Shown: in pieces, positions 15,559 to 23,666 of the stretch | How positions within the stretch are numbered: the first letter of the stretch is position 1 | Layout: each line of letters opens with the position of its first letter | Source: Pontibacter mucosus | GTDB lineage: Bacteria > Bacteroidota > Bacteroidia > Cytophagales > Hymenobacteraceae | Assembly (NCBI RefSeq): GCF_003054055.1 | Contig: NZ_QBKI01000005.1 | Location: 355,903-419,902, forward strand | Length of the DNA: 64,000 nucleotides | Reading direction: 5' to 3' | Notes under the pieces: generated by a model | Database searches by the model: none | The model's input: the letters and a program-made list of their open reading frames with translations, nothing else | Told to the model about the DNA's origin: nothing | Position numbers and translations under genes: made by a program

Positions 15559-16009
15559 GAACAAGTAAACCACAAGGGGCATTTATCCCGGAAAGTATAA
15601 AATCTTAGCTGCAATTTACCCACCCCTACCCCCTCCGAGGAGGGGAATTAAATTACAGTTGCTGAAATTCCCCTCCCAGACCGGGCTACCAATAGGATAC
15701 AAGTATAACCTACCTCCTCTACCGCCCGCTTTCAGCTCGTGGTTATCCATAGCCGCAAGCTTTCAGCTTGCGGGAGCCGCTATTTATACTTTCGCCAGTT
15801 GAAAACTGGCCCCATAATAGCTCCAAGTTGAAAACTTGAAGCAGTAATAAACTTGGGTGCTTAGCGTAACCTCGGAGGGGCGGGGGTGGGTTTATACAAC
15901 AAAAGTATAAAGCCCTACCGAGTTATTCAGTAGGGCTTCCATTTAAGTCAAGTTGAGCTGGAAGGTTAGAAAATCTAAAAACGATTAACTAGCAACCAGT
16001 AACGAATTA
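15559..16009. repeat. Non-coding repeat cluster (CCCCTCC family plus small palindromes)
   Basis: No gene is seen. A CCCCTCC-type inverted repeat opens near 15616 (CCCACCCCTACCCCCTCC) and closes near 15873-15894 (GGAGGGGCGGGGGTGGGTTT). Between them are three self-complementary words: GCAAGCTTTCAGCTTGC (15754-15770), GCCAGTTGAAAACTGGC and CAAGTTGAAAACTTG. Several AAGTATAAA copies are interspersed. The 3' end of the gap holds the surE terminator. Confidence 0.8.
15902..15940 (-). terminator. Intrinsic terminator downstream of surE (either strand)
   Basis: AAGCCCTAC and GTAGGGCTT form a 9-bp stem around an 11-base loop, about 70 bases beyond the surE stop. On the plus side the stem is preceded immediately by AAAGTATAA. 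Confidence 0.7.
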
Positions 16010-16786
16010 CTAAAAATTCCAATCCTCATTAATGATGGCCATGGCGTAGTGGGCCGTCATATCGAACTGGCAGGGCACCAGGGACACGTAGTTGTTTACC
16101 AGCGCCCATTCGTCGGTGTCCTCGCCTTTGTCGTGGTTCACGAAGCTGCCCGTCATCCAGTAGTACTTGCGGTTGTGCGGATCCAGTCGCTCATCGAACT
16201 CCTCCTGCCACTTGGCGCGGGCCTGGCGGCATACTTTAATGCCTTTTATCGGCTCGTCGCTCTTCTTCGGGAAGTTCACGTTCAGGGCCGTGTTCTCCGG
16301 AATGCCGTGCTCGATTGCCTCACGGATGATCTTCTCCACAAACTCCTCGGTATGGCTAAAATCCGCCCCGTGGCCGTAGTCGCAGAGCGAAAAACCGATG
16401 GCAGGGAGCCCCTCGATGGCCGCCTCGATAGCTGCCGACATCGTGCCGGAGTACAACACGCTGATGCTGGAGTTGGAGCCGTGGTTGATGCCGCTCACCA
16501 CCAGGTCAGGCTGGCGATCTTTGAGCACGTGGAACTTGGCCAGCTTCACGCAGTCGGCCGGGGTGCCGGAGCACTCATAGGCCTCCACGCCCAGGTCTTC
16601 TAAAGCAATGGATTTATCTAAACGGAGTGTATTTCCAATGGTGATGGCGTGCCCCATACCAGACTGCGGCGAATCAGGAGCCACTACAACTACCTCCCCT
16701 ACCTTCATGGCCACCCGCACCAGTGTTCGGATGCCCGGGGCCGTTATGCCGTCGTCGTTGGAAACTAAGATTAAAGGTTTAGCCAT
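16010..16786 (-). CDS. surE: 5'/3'-nucleotidase SurE
   Basis: 258 residues, normal for SurE. LVSNDDGITAPG (Asn10-Asp11-Asp12) provides metal ligands, VVAPDSPQSGMGHAIT the conserved Ser-containing loop, and VSGINHGSNSSISVLYSGT the Asn ligand and phosphate-binding region. It removes phosphate from nucleoside monophosphates with a divalent metal, in the cytoplasm, and is linked to stationary-phase survival. Single gene, divergent from the lipoprotein at 16908. Confidence 0.96.
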   Translation of the reverse strand: MAKPLILVSNDDGITAPGIRTLVRVAMKVGEVVVVAPDSPQSGMGHAITIGNTLRLDKSIALEDLGVEAYECSGTPADCVKLAKFHVLKDRQPDLVVSGINHGSNSSISVLYSGTMSAAIEAAIEGLPAIGFSLCDYGHGADFSHTEEFVEKIIREAIEHGIPENTALNVNFPKKSDEPIKGIKVCRQARAKWQEEFDERLDPHNRKYYWMTGSFVNHDKGEDTDEWALVNNYVSLVPCQFDMTAHYAMAIINEDWNF

Positions 16787-16907
16787 TTTAACTTTTATAA
16801 GTTGATGTATGATAATAAAAACGCATTTGTAATAGTTGCTAATATACTACAACCAGAAGCTGCACATCAAGGTTTATACAATTAAATAACACAGAGGCTA
16901 GCGCAAC

Positions 16908-17525
16908 ATGTTGAAGAATATAGTATATGCGGTACTGCTAGGAATAGGTATGGCGGCTTGCCTCTCGCAGCAGGAGGAACAGGACGAAACGGCTACAGGC
17001 GCCACCGGGTCGTCTATACCTCCGGAGGTGCCCGATGAGACCGCTGCCTCTCCGGACTCATCTCTTTTTGTGATAGAAAACAAGCAGATAGGCAAGCTCC
17101 GGATTGGCATGCCCATCGACGAGATGCGGGCAGCGGCAACAGCCGGTTTCCGGCTAAATGACACTACCCTGCAGCAGGAAGGCATGCCCAGCACCGCTTA
17201 TATACTTCGGCAAGGAAACCAGGCGAAAGGCCTCCTGATAGAGCAGACTTGCGACGACGCCTGTAAGGTGTGGCGCATCAGTGTGCTCAACCCAAAGTAT
17301 AAAACAGCCAAAGGGATACATGTGGGCTCCACCTACGGCGAGCTGCAGCAGGCGTACAAAATCCGCGCTGTTACCTTTGAGGAAGGCCGCGTGGTAGCCC
17401 AGGCTCCGGACGCAGGTCTAAGTTTTATGCTAGACCACAGCAGCCTGTCTTCTGAGGAACTTTCCCGGCTGAATGCTGCCACTGCGCCAAAAAATCTCTT
17501 AATCGAACGAATCTTAGTATATTAG
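16908..17525 (+). CDS. Hypothetical lipoprotein
   Basis: 205 residues. The signal ends in the lipobox GIGMAAC, so it should be exported and lipidated. Residues about 23-52 are an acidic Thr/Ser-rich linker, followed by a small domain with two repeated-looking halves: KQIGKLRIGMPIDEMRAAA and KTAKGIHVGSTYGELQQAY. Each has the pattern of a turn, IGM or VGS, then a helix, as in BamE/SmpA-like lipoproteins. A CDDAC pair may form a disulfide. I do not recognise a named family. The DoxX gene starts 41 bases downstream. Confidence 0.8.
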   Translation: MLKNIVYAVLLGIGMAACLSQQEEQDETATGATGSSIPPEVPDETAASPDSSLFVIENKQIGKLRIGMPIDEMRAAATAGFRLNDTTLQQEGMPSTAYILRQGNQAKGLLIEQTCDDACKVWRISVLNPKYKTAKGIHVGSTYGELQQAYKIRAVTFEEGRVVAQAPDAGLSFMLDHSSLSSEELSRLNAATAPKNLLIERILVY

Positions 17526-17565
17526 ACTGTTGCTATGTTCGGGGTAAATTCCTATACTTGCCCCT

Positions 17566-18015
17566 ATGGCTATACTTCGCGCAGGCTACAAAACAAAGAA
17601 TTTCGGATTGCTGCTGCTCCGGGTGGGTATCGGGGTAATGTTTATACTTCATGGCTGGCCAAAAATGGCGGGCGGCATGGCCCGTTGGGAGGCCATTGGG
17701 CAGAACATGCAGCTGCTGGGCATTGATTTTATGCCGGTGTTCTGGGGTTTGATGGCGGCCGTTGCAGAGGTAGTTGGCGGTGGACTGCTGGTGCTGGGCT
17801 TTCTGTTCAGGCCCGCCTGTGCGCTGCTGCTCATCACAATGCTGGTCGCTACCCTGCGCCACGTAGCCGGCGGCGACGGATTTGGCGGCTACTCCCACTC
17901 CCTGGAGGCTGCCATACTTTTCGCCTCGCTCCTCTTCATCGGCCCGGGCAAGTATAGCGTAGACTATAAGTTCTTCCAGAAAGATAAAAGCAGAGGCCGC
18001 AGGTATTACGCCTAG
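17566..18015 (+). CDS. DoxX family membrane protein
   Basis: 149 residues with four hydrophobic segments. GLLLLRVGIGVMFILHGWPKM is the DoxX signature helix, followed by GLMAAVAEVVGGGLLVLGF and ACALLLITMLVATLRHV. The family contains small quinone-linked or redox-stress membrane proteins of poorly defined role. The start at 17566 fits the conserved first helix. A terminator-like hairpin follows 42 bases after the stop. Confidence 0.9.
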   Translation: MAILRAGYKTKNFGLLLLRVGIGVMFILHGWPKMAGGMARWEAIGQNMQLLGIDFMPVFWGLMAAVAEVVGGGLLVLGFLFRPACALLLITMLVATLRHVAGGDGFGGYSHSLEAAILFASLLFIGPGKYSVDYKFFQKDKSRGRRYYA

Positions 18016-18057
18016 TGTCCCAGAGGACAAAGGACAAAGGACATAGTATACTCTGTT

Positions 18058-18084
18058 AAGACGCATCAAATTGCGTCTTTTTTG
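18058..18084 (+). terminator. Terminator made from a GACGCA repeat
   Basis: AAGACGCA pairs with TGCGTCTT around TCAAAT, followed by TTTTG. A second copy of the same palindrome (AGACGCAACATATTGCGTCT, 18170-18189) lies 90 bases on without a T-run, so this appears to be a dispersed element that also serves as a terminator. Confidence 0.75.
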
Positions 18085-18169
18085 TTTCCATACTTCCAAT
18101 CCAACGATCGCAGGTCTCCAGTATTACTTCAACACAGGTTGCCGATTTTGTAAGAATTGTTGAGGGAAA

Positions 18170-18189
18170 GACGCAACATATTGCGTCTC
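18170..18189. repeat. Second GACGCA palindrome copy
   Basis: AGACGCAACATATTGCGTCT is self-complementary and shares its arms with the terminator at 18058. It lies in the 302-base gap between the DoxX and M14 genes, which holds no other feature besides a CT-rich tract. Confidence 0.7.
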
Positions 18190-18205
18190 TACACCCTTCC
18201 CTCCC

Positions 18206-18281
18206 AAACTCTTTAACTCCTAAACTCCCAAACTCTCCCCACTTTCTAACTTTTTAACTCTCTAACTCCCCAACTTTTCTT
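18206..18281 (+). repeat. CT-rich leader tract (AACTC/TAACT family), copy 1
   Basis: A run of imperfect 7-8 base units of the type CTAACTC, TAAACTC and CCAAACT, ending 36 bases before the M14 peptidase start. The sense strand is the pyrimidine-rich one. Related copies precede the genes at 55762, 61919 (minus) and 37757 (minus), all in the same orientation relative to the gene. Confidence 0.85.
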
Positions 18282-18317
18282 ATCATTGCTCCTTGATTAA
18301 AACTGTTAAACCAACCT

Positions 18318-20075
18318 ATGCTCACCACTTTATTACTTGCCACCCTGCTCAGCACGGGCACGCCGGCACAAGGCAAACCCGACCTGAAAACCCCTTACGA
18401 GCAAGGCAACGGCAACCAGACTGCCACTTACGAGGAAGCCATCGCATGGTACCAGAAACTCGACGAGGCTTATGACGAGGTGAAGATGATGCCTTACGGC
18501 ATGACCGACGTAGGGCGCCCGCTGCACCTGGTCATCGTATCCACGGACAAGGACTTTGACCCGGCCTCTATCCGTCAGAAGAACAAGCGCATCCTGCTGA
18601 TACAGAACGGCATTCATCCGGGCGAGCCGGAGGGCATCGACGCCACCATGCTCCTGGCCCGCGATTACCTGCAAAACAAGAAGCTGCGCAAACAGCTGGA
18701 TAACGTGGTGCTGGCCATCATTCCGGTATACAACGTCGGCGGCGCCCTGAACCGCAACAGCCACACCCGCACCAACCAGAACGGGCCGGAGGAGTATGGC
18801 TTCCGGGGCAACGCGCGCAACCTGGACCTGAACCGCGACTACATCAAAACCGACTCACGCAACGCCCAAACCTTCCACCAGATCTTTCGGGAGTGGGACC
18901 CGGATGTGTTCATGGACAACCATACTTCCAACGGGGCCGATTACCAGCACGTGATGACACTCATCGCCACGCAGCACAACAAACTGAACCCTGCGCTGGC
19001 CAAGTACCTGAGCGGTAAAATGGTGCCCACGCTGTACGAAGGCATGAAGCAGGATAAATTCCCGATGGTGCCATACATGAACCACGCCGGCGAGACTCCG
19101 GACCAGGGTATCATCGGCTTCATGGAGTCGCCGCGCTATGCCACGGGCTATACTACACTTTACAACACGATTGGCTTTGTGCCCGAAACGCACATGCTCA
19201 AGCCCTTTGACCAGCGCGTGAAGGCCACCTACAAACTGATGGAAAACATGATCCAAACCATCCACCGCGACGCCGACGAGATCGGCAAACTGCGCCAGCA
19301 GGCCAAGCAGCAGACCCTCACGCAAAAGCAGTTTGCGCTTAACTGGCAGCTCGACACCACTAAGGTAACGCAGATTCCTTTCCTGGGCTACGAGGCAAAG
19401 TATAAGCCCAGCGAGGTGAGCGGCCATGAGCGCCTGTACTACGAGCGCAAGTCGCCTTACAGCAGGAAGATCAATTACTATGATGAGTTTGTGCCGACCG
19501 TGACGGTGGAGAAGCCGGTTGCCTACATTATCCCGCAGGCCTGGCACGAAGTGATTGAGCGCCTGAAACTAAACAAAGTGCAGATGCAGCAGCTACAGCG
19601 CGACACCACCCTGACGCTGGACTCCTACTACATCAGCGATTACAAGACCAGCCAGCGCCCTTACGAGGGCCACTACCTGCATTACGATGTGCAGGTGGAG
19701 ACCAAGCGCATGCCGCGCCAGTTCTTTAAAGGCGATTACGTGGTGTACCTCAACCAGGAGGCCAACCGTTTTCTGGTGGAGGTGCTGGAGCCGCAGGCCG
19801 TGGATTCCTACTTCAACTGGAATTTCTTCGACTCCATTCTGATGCAGAAGGAGTATTTCTCGAGCTACGTGTTTGAGGACCTGGCTGCCCGGTACCTGAA
19901 GCAGAACCCCGAGCTGCGCAAGCAACTGGAGGCACGAAAAAAGCAGGACCCCGAGTTTGCCAAAAGCGCACGCGCCCAGTTGGATTTTGTGTACAAAAAC
20001 ACGCCGCACTACGAGTATACCCACCAGCTATACCCCGTAGGCCGCCTGATGCAGGACGTGAAACTGCCGCTGTAA
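18318..20075 (+). CDS. Exported M14 family metallocarboxypeptidase-like peptidase
   Basis: 585 residues. A signal peptide of about 18 residues is followed by the M14 core: GIHPGEPEGID gives zinc ligands His100 and Glu103, NLDLNRDYIK the substrate-binding Arg, and FMDNHTSNGADYQH the third ligand His202. The C-terminal 250 residues include a beta-rich region and are shared with large Bacteroidota M14 relatives of unknown peptide specificity. A periplasmic or surface role in peptide or peptidoglycan turnover is likely. The leader holds a CT-rich repeat tract and the 3' end an intrinsic terminator. Confidence 0.92.
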   Translation: MLTTLLLATLLSTGTPAQGKPDLKTPYEQGNGNQTATYEEAIAWYQKLDEAYDEVKMMPYGMTDVGRPLHLVIVSTDKDFDPASIRQKNKRILLIQNGIHPGEPEGIDATMLLARDYLQNKKLRKQLDNVVLAIIPVYNVGGALNRNSHTRTNQNGPEEYGFRGNARNLDLNRDYIKTDSRNAQTFHQIFREWDPDVFMDNHTSNGADYQHVMTLIATQHNKLNPALAKYLSGKMVPTLYEGMKQDKFPMVPYMNHAGETPDQGIIGFMESPRYATGYTTLYNTIGFVPETHMLKPFDQRVKATYKLMENMIQTIHRDADEIGKLRQQAKQQTLTQKQFALNWQLDTTKVTQIPFLGYEAKYKPSEVSGHERLYYERKSPYSRKINYYDEFVPTVTVEKPVAYIIPQAWHEVIERLKLNKVQMQQLQRDTTLTLDSYYISDYKTSQRPYEGHYLHYDVQVETKRMPRQFFKGDYVVYLNQEANRFLVEVLEPQAVDSYFNWNFFDSILMQKEYFSSYVFEDLAARYLKQNPELRKQLEARKKQDPEFAKSARAQLDFVYKNTPHYEYTHQLYPVGRLMQDVKLPL

Positions 20076-20090
20076 AGTATAAACTGAGTA

Positions 20091-20128
20091 TAAAGTATAG
20101 AAGCCACTCTCCCGGGTGGCTTCTTGCA
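20091..20128 (+). terminator. Intrinsic terminator of the M14 peptidase gene
   Basis: GAAGCCAC pairs with GTGGCTTC across an 8-base loop 24 bases after the stop. AAAGTATA directly precedes the stem, one of three copies of the dispersed motif between stop and hairpin. Confidence 0.85.
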
Positions 20129-20157
20129 TTTCAAGAGTATAAGTCCAGGTTGCGATG

Positions 20158-20237
20158 AACCCACCCCTATCCCTCCCAAGAGGGGAATTTTACTCGTGCA
20201 TGTTATTCCCCTCCTCGGAGGGGGCAGGGGTGGGTTT
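20158..20237. repeat. CCCCTCC-family inverted repeat
   Basis: AACCCACCCCTATCCCTCCC at the left end and its near-complement GGGGGCAGGGGTGGGTTT at the right end frame two inner CCCTC/GAGGG words. It is about 80 bases long and without coding capacity. The same arms recur near 15616, 24656, 37981, 44290, 47130, 51240, 56700 and 62970. The rest of this 316-base gap contains only the terminator and the nitroreductase promoter. Confidence 0.85.
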
Positions 20238-20344
20238 ACCTATTTAAGAGAGTAATAAATCCCAGTTTGGCTTATGAGTATGCCCTGCAGCGACGCCGGC
20301 AGAAAAAATCTGAAACTTATGTGGCGGATAACATGTTTTGACAT

Positions 20345-20352
20345 TAAATTTG
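20345..20352 (+). promoter_or_regulatory. -7 promoter box of the nitroreductase gene
   Basis: TAAATTTG matches the Bacteroidota -7 consensus TAnnTTTG and lies 39 bases before the ATG at 20392. I see no clear TTTG at the usual -33 distance. Confidence 0.45.
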
Positions 20353-20391
20353 CATGTACATACATTATTTATCAAAACAAATATCACTCTA

Positions 20392-21030
20392 ATGAGTCTT
20401 TTACAGCATTTGAACTGGCGCTACGCAACCAAACGCATGACGGGAGAGCGTGTGCCACAGGAAAAAGTAGATTATATACTGGAGGCAACCCGCTTGTCGG
20501 CTTCCTCTATGGGCTTGCAGCCTTATACTATTCTGGTAGTGGAAAACCCGGAACTGCGCCAGCAAATCCAGAAAGTGGCCTATAACCAGCCGCAGATTGT
20601 GGAGGCATCGCACTTGCTGATTTTCGCGGCCTGGAACGATGTGACCGAAGCCGAGGTGGATGCGTATATGCAAAACATTGCCGAGGTACGTGGCATTCCT
20701 GTGGAGTCGCTCGCTGATTTCAAGGCCAGCCTGATGAATGGCGTGGTGAGCCGCCCCCAGGAGCAGAAGTATGAGTGGGCCGCCCGCCAGGCGTATATTG
20801 CCCTGGGCACTGCCCTTGCCGCCGCTGCCGAGCAGGGCGTGGATGGCACCCCGATGGAAGGCTTTGACCCGGCCGGCCTGGATGAGCTGCTCAACCTGAA
20901 AGAAAAAAGCCTGCGCAGTGTCGCCCTACTGGCACTCGGTTACCGCCATACCGAGGCTGACTTCCTGGCCACGGCCAAAAAAGTGCGCCGCGACAAGGAG
21001 CAGCTTTTCGTAACTCTGGACGAAGTATAA
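20392..21030 (+). CDS. NAD(P)H-dependent nitroreductase/oxidoreductase (NfsB-like)
   Basis: 212 residues from the ATG at 20392. An upstream in-frame TTG at 20338 would add 18 residues overlapping the promoter, so it is rejected. LNWRYATKRMTGERVPQEKVDYIL, RLSASSMGLQPYTILVV and QAYIALGTALAAAAEQGVDGTPMEGF are the FMN-binding and dimer segments of the NfsB branch. It reduces quinones, nitro compounds or flavin analogues with NAD(P)H in the cytoplasm. The stop codon TAA is supplied by a GAAGTATAA motif copy. Confidence 0.93.
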   Translation: MSLLQHLNWRYATKRMTGERVPQEKVDYILEATRLSASSMGLQPYTILVVENPELRQQIQKVAYNQPQIVEASHLLIFAAWNDVTEAEVDAYMQNIAEVRGIPVESLADFKASLMNGVVSRPQEQKYEWAARQAYIALGTALAAAAEQGVDGTPMEGFDPAGLDELLNLKEKSLRSVALLALGYRHTEADFLATAKKVRRDKEQLFVTLDEV

Positions 21031-21049
21031 CAAGCGTATTCTAAAATAT

Positions 21050-21084
21050 AAAAGGCCACCGGAGAGGTGGCCTTTTCTGTTTTT
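21050..21084 (+). terminator. Intrinsic terminator of the nitroreductase gene
   Basis: AAAAGGCCACC and GGTGGCCTTTT form an 11-bp stem with a 5-base loop and are followed by a T-rich tail, 20 bases after the stop. Confidence 0.93.
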
Positions 21085-21157
21085 GATGGAATTTATACTT
21101 TTTGAAGGTGTACCCCCAAGAATAGGACAGATATATTCTACTTACAACGCCTTAAAC

Positions 21158-21262
21158 TATCTGTCATTCTGTTAAGAAACTTGGTGGAGAAAGAGGGCCC
21201 CTACCCCCGGAGGTTAAGCTTCTGCATCTTACTACCAAGATCCTTTCAGGATGACAAATGAA
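21158..21262. repeat. TGTCAT...ATGACA inverted repeat (variant copy)
   Basis: CTGTCATTCTG on the left and CAGGATGACA on the right frame about 90 bases that include GGCCCCTACCCCC. It resembles the elements at 44203, 51304 and 63078 in its ends but has a different middle. No gene is present. Confidence 0.65.
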
Positions 21263-21322
21263 ATGACTGAAATAGCTATACCCAGAGGAAAGGTAAAGGG
21301 TGGATTTATCGCAACTTAAGTT

Positions 21323-22111
21323 TTATACTTCTATCTCCCCCTTCAGGTACGTTACCGCCTTGCCTGTAATCTTTACCCTGTCGCCCGCAATTTCGCACTG
21401 CAGCGAACCTTGCCGCTTGGAGAGCTGCCTGGCGGCCATCACCTTTTTCCCAAGCCGTTTACTCCAATAAGGAGTCAGGGAAGTATGCGCAGAGCCGGTC
21501 ACAGGATCCTCGGAGATGCCTACCTGCGGGCAGAAGAAGCGAGACACGAAATCCACCTCGTGGCCCGGGGCAGTGACGATAACGCCTCTGGCAGGCACGG
21601 TGTTGATGAGCGCAATATCCGGATCAAAGCCTTCCACATCCGCCTGCGAAGTATAAACAAGCAGGTAATCGGTCTTGCCTTTGTAGGTTTCCTGTGGGGC
21701 TTTGCCCAGCGCGGTTACCAAGGCCTCCGGGGTTTCGGCGGGTTCCAGCACATCCACCGGGAAGTCCAGGGTCAGGGCATCGTTGTTTCGCGTCACTGTC
21801 AGCAAACCGCTTCTGCGCGAGTGGAACCGGATCTCTTCTGACGGATGGCCATAGTAGGTGAACAGCGCATGCGCGGCAGCCAGGGTGGCATGGCCGCACA
21901 AATCCACCTCCACCGTGGGCGTAAACCAGGTCAGCTCATACTCCTCCCCTTGCGGCACTACAAATGCGGTTTCGGCCAGGTTGTTTTCGGCGGCTATCTG
22001 CTGCATGGTTTCGTTGGGCAGCCAGGCATCCAGCACGCACACGGCGGCCGGGTTTCCGCCAAAAACCTTATCGGTAAAGGCGTCAATCTGGTAAAGTTTT
22101 ATCTTTTTCAT
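21323..22111 (-). CDS. PhzF family isomerase/epimerase-like protein
   Basis: 262 residues from MKKIKLYQIDAFTDKVFGGN; an open frame extends to 22258 but the extra residues are not conserved-looking. The core shows GGNPAAVCVLD, QQIAAENNLAETAF (catalytic Glu region), DLCGHATLAAAHALF and GISEDPVTGSAHTSL. PhzF relatives isomerise small hydroxy or amino acids; the substrate here is unknown, and no phenazine genes are nearby. The stop codon lies inside a GAAGTATAA motif copy. Confidence 0.93.
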   Translation of the reverse strand: MKKIKLYQIDAFTDKVFGGNPAAVCVLDAWLPNETMQQIAAENNLAETAFVVPQGEEYELTWFTPTVEVDLCGHATLAAAHALFTYYGHPSEEIRFHSRRSGLLTVTRNNDALTLDFPVDVLEPAETPEALVTALGKAPQETYKGKTDYLLVYTSQADVEGFDPDIALINTVPARGVIVTAPGHEVDFVSRFFCPQVGISEDPVTGSAHTSLTPYWSKRLGKKVMAARQLSKRQGSLQCEIAGDRVKITGKAVTYLKGEIEV

Positions 22112-22298
22112 ACTGATGAATTCTCTGGTAAATATCTTTACCTCCAAGGTAGAAAAAAAGCGATACCTTCCATACTTCCCGCGCTCCGGCATCAGCACAA
22201 AGTATACTTCTGAAAACTTAGTAGCCACCGAGTTTATACTTAGCCAACAGCTCAACATCAGCCTATACTTTCAGTAAAACAAAGTATAAATTACAGTG

Positions 22299-23570
22299 AT
22301 GGAAGTACCCAGGGGATTAGAGCGGATGATGGATTTCGGGCTGGTGGAGGCGCTGCTGGGCCGCCGCTCGCGCCGTTTCTTTATGGGGGCCGAGATTCCG
22401 GACGGTGTTTTTGCCTACAAATCGAAGCATGCGCCTGTGCCGCTCTCGGAACTGGAGAAGCTGCTGGTAGTGGCGGCCTGCGCCGGCAACACCAGCTGGC
22501 ACCACATGATCTTCCGGGCCGAGCGCTACGCCCCGCACCTGTCCAACTACGCCGGGGCTGCCGGAGGCCGCACTTTTCCTTCCGCGGCGGGCTTCCATAC
22601 CAGCATGACCTTCTTTACCGACGACGAGGGGGTGTACGTGCTCGATAACCGCGATGCACCCGCCAGCGCCGACCGCGACAGCGAAGGAAAACTGAACCTG
22701 GATGCGGTGGTAAACGCGCTGAAGGGTCAGGTTAAGAAGCTGCAGGACAGCCGGGTGGGTGTGCCCTGCCAGGTACCTTATGTGGAGGCGCACAATACCT
22801 GGGTGGTTAACAAGCCGGGCACGCTGCTGGTCATACCCGTGGGCGATTTGTCGCAGCACGTACTGCTGGCCATTTGCTATATGCTGCAGAACGGCATGGT
22901 GCTCACCGACGACATCCACAAGCGCCCCATCCCCGGCATCGAAAAGTATAGCCGCCTGGCCGACCCCGGCAGCGTATGGCCCATCACGTTCCTGGAGCAA
23001 TGGTCGATGGCGGAGCTGACGGCCGAGCTGAGCACCAGCTGCTACGCCGGCGCCCTGATGCTGCAGGCCATGGGCCTGGGCGGCTGGATGTTCGATGGCG
23101 TGGACCCGTTCAGTATGCTGGGCGCGAGCGGCAATCCGGCCGTGCCGGGCCTCGGCTTTCGGTATGACACCAACGAGCGCTGGCCCTACCCCAACCCCAC
23201 CGGACTGCAGAACGTGATGGAAGGTTATTGCCCGCCGCACTACCCCGACATGCGCGCCGCCGTAGAGGCTGTCTGCAACCGGAAATTTGGGCAGGGAGGG
23301 CCCTTTAATGCAAGTACGCCCGGTCCCTGGAAAGAATCCGGAAAGGTAAGGGGCGCGGCGGAGGTGCACTCCGAAGAATTTAGAGAGTGTGTGGCGTTGC
23401 AGGCGCAGTATATCTACGATACCTTTGGCAAATTCCCTGGCACGGTGCCCTCCATTCTTGTGATTACCTACCTGCAGGCCCACCACCTCGACCTGGACTT
23501 TTACGACACGTTCTACAAACCGGGGGCCTACCTAAAAACGCACGCTGACCATATGTCCAACTGGCATTAA
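22299..23570 (+). CDS. Nitroreductase-fold protein of unknown role
   Basis: 423 residues from the ATG at 22299; a GTG one codon upstream is also possible. LVEALLGRRSRRFFMGAEIP, SELEKLLVVAACAGNTSW and a late LSTSCYAGALMLQAMGLGGWMF resemble the FMN-binding and active-site segments of large nitroreductase-like proteins. The protein is about twice the size of the usual family and ends in a His-rich tail (QAHHLDLDFYD, THADHMSNWH) that could bind metal. It stands alone with no flavin or redox partner next to it. Family assignment is moderate and function unknown. Confidence 0.7.
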   Translation: MEVPRGLERMMDFGLVEALLGRRSRRFFMGAEIPDGVFAYKSKHAPVPLSELEKLLVVAACAGNTSWHHMIFRAERYAPHLSNYAGAAGGRTFPSAAGFHTSMTFFTDDEGVYVLDNRDAPASADRDSEGKLNLDAVVNALKGQVKKLQDSRVGVPCQVPYVEAHNTWVVNKPGTLLVIPVGDLSQHVLLAICYMLQNGMVLTDDIHKRPIPGIEKYSRLADPGSVWPITFLEQWSMAELTAELSTSCYAGALMLQAMGLGGWMFDGVDPFSMLGASGNPAVPGLGFRYDTNERWPYPNPTGLQNVMEGYCPPHYPDMRAAVEAVCNRKFGQGGPFNASTPGPWKESGKVRGAAEVHSEEFRECVALQAQYIYDTFGKFPGTVPSILVITYLQAHHLDLDFYDTFYKPGAYLKTHADHMSNWH

Positions 23571-23666
23571 CCCTCCCGGCACCCGCCGCTGCTCCTGCCT
23601 ATATACCATCACCTAACTATATAATAAATGCTGCGTTATATAGGCATCTGAAAGTATAAAGGAGCT

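Noticed and set aside
20338..20391. TTG start extending the nitroreductase
   Set aside because: The extension covers the TAAATTTG promoter box and is not family-like.
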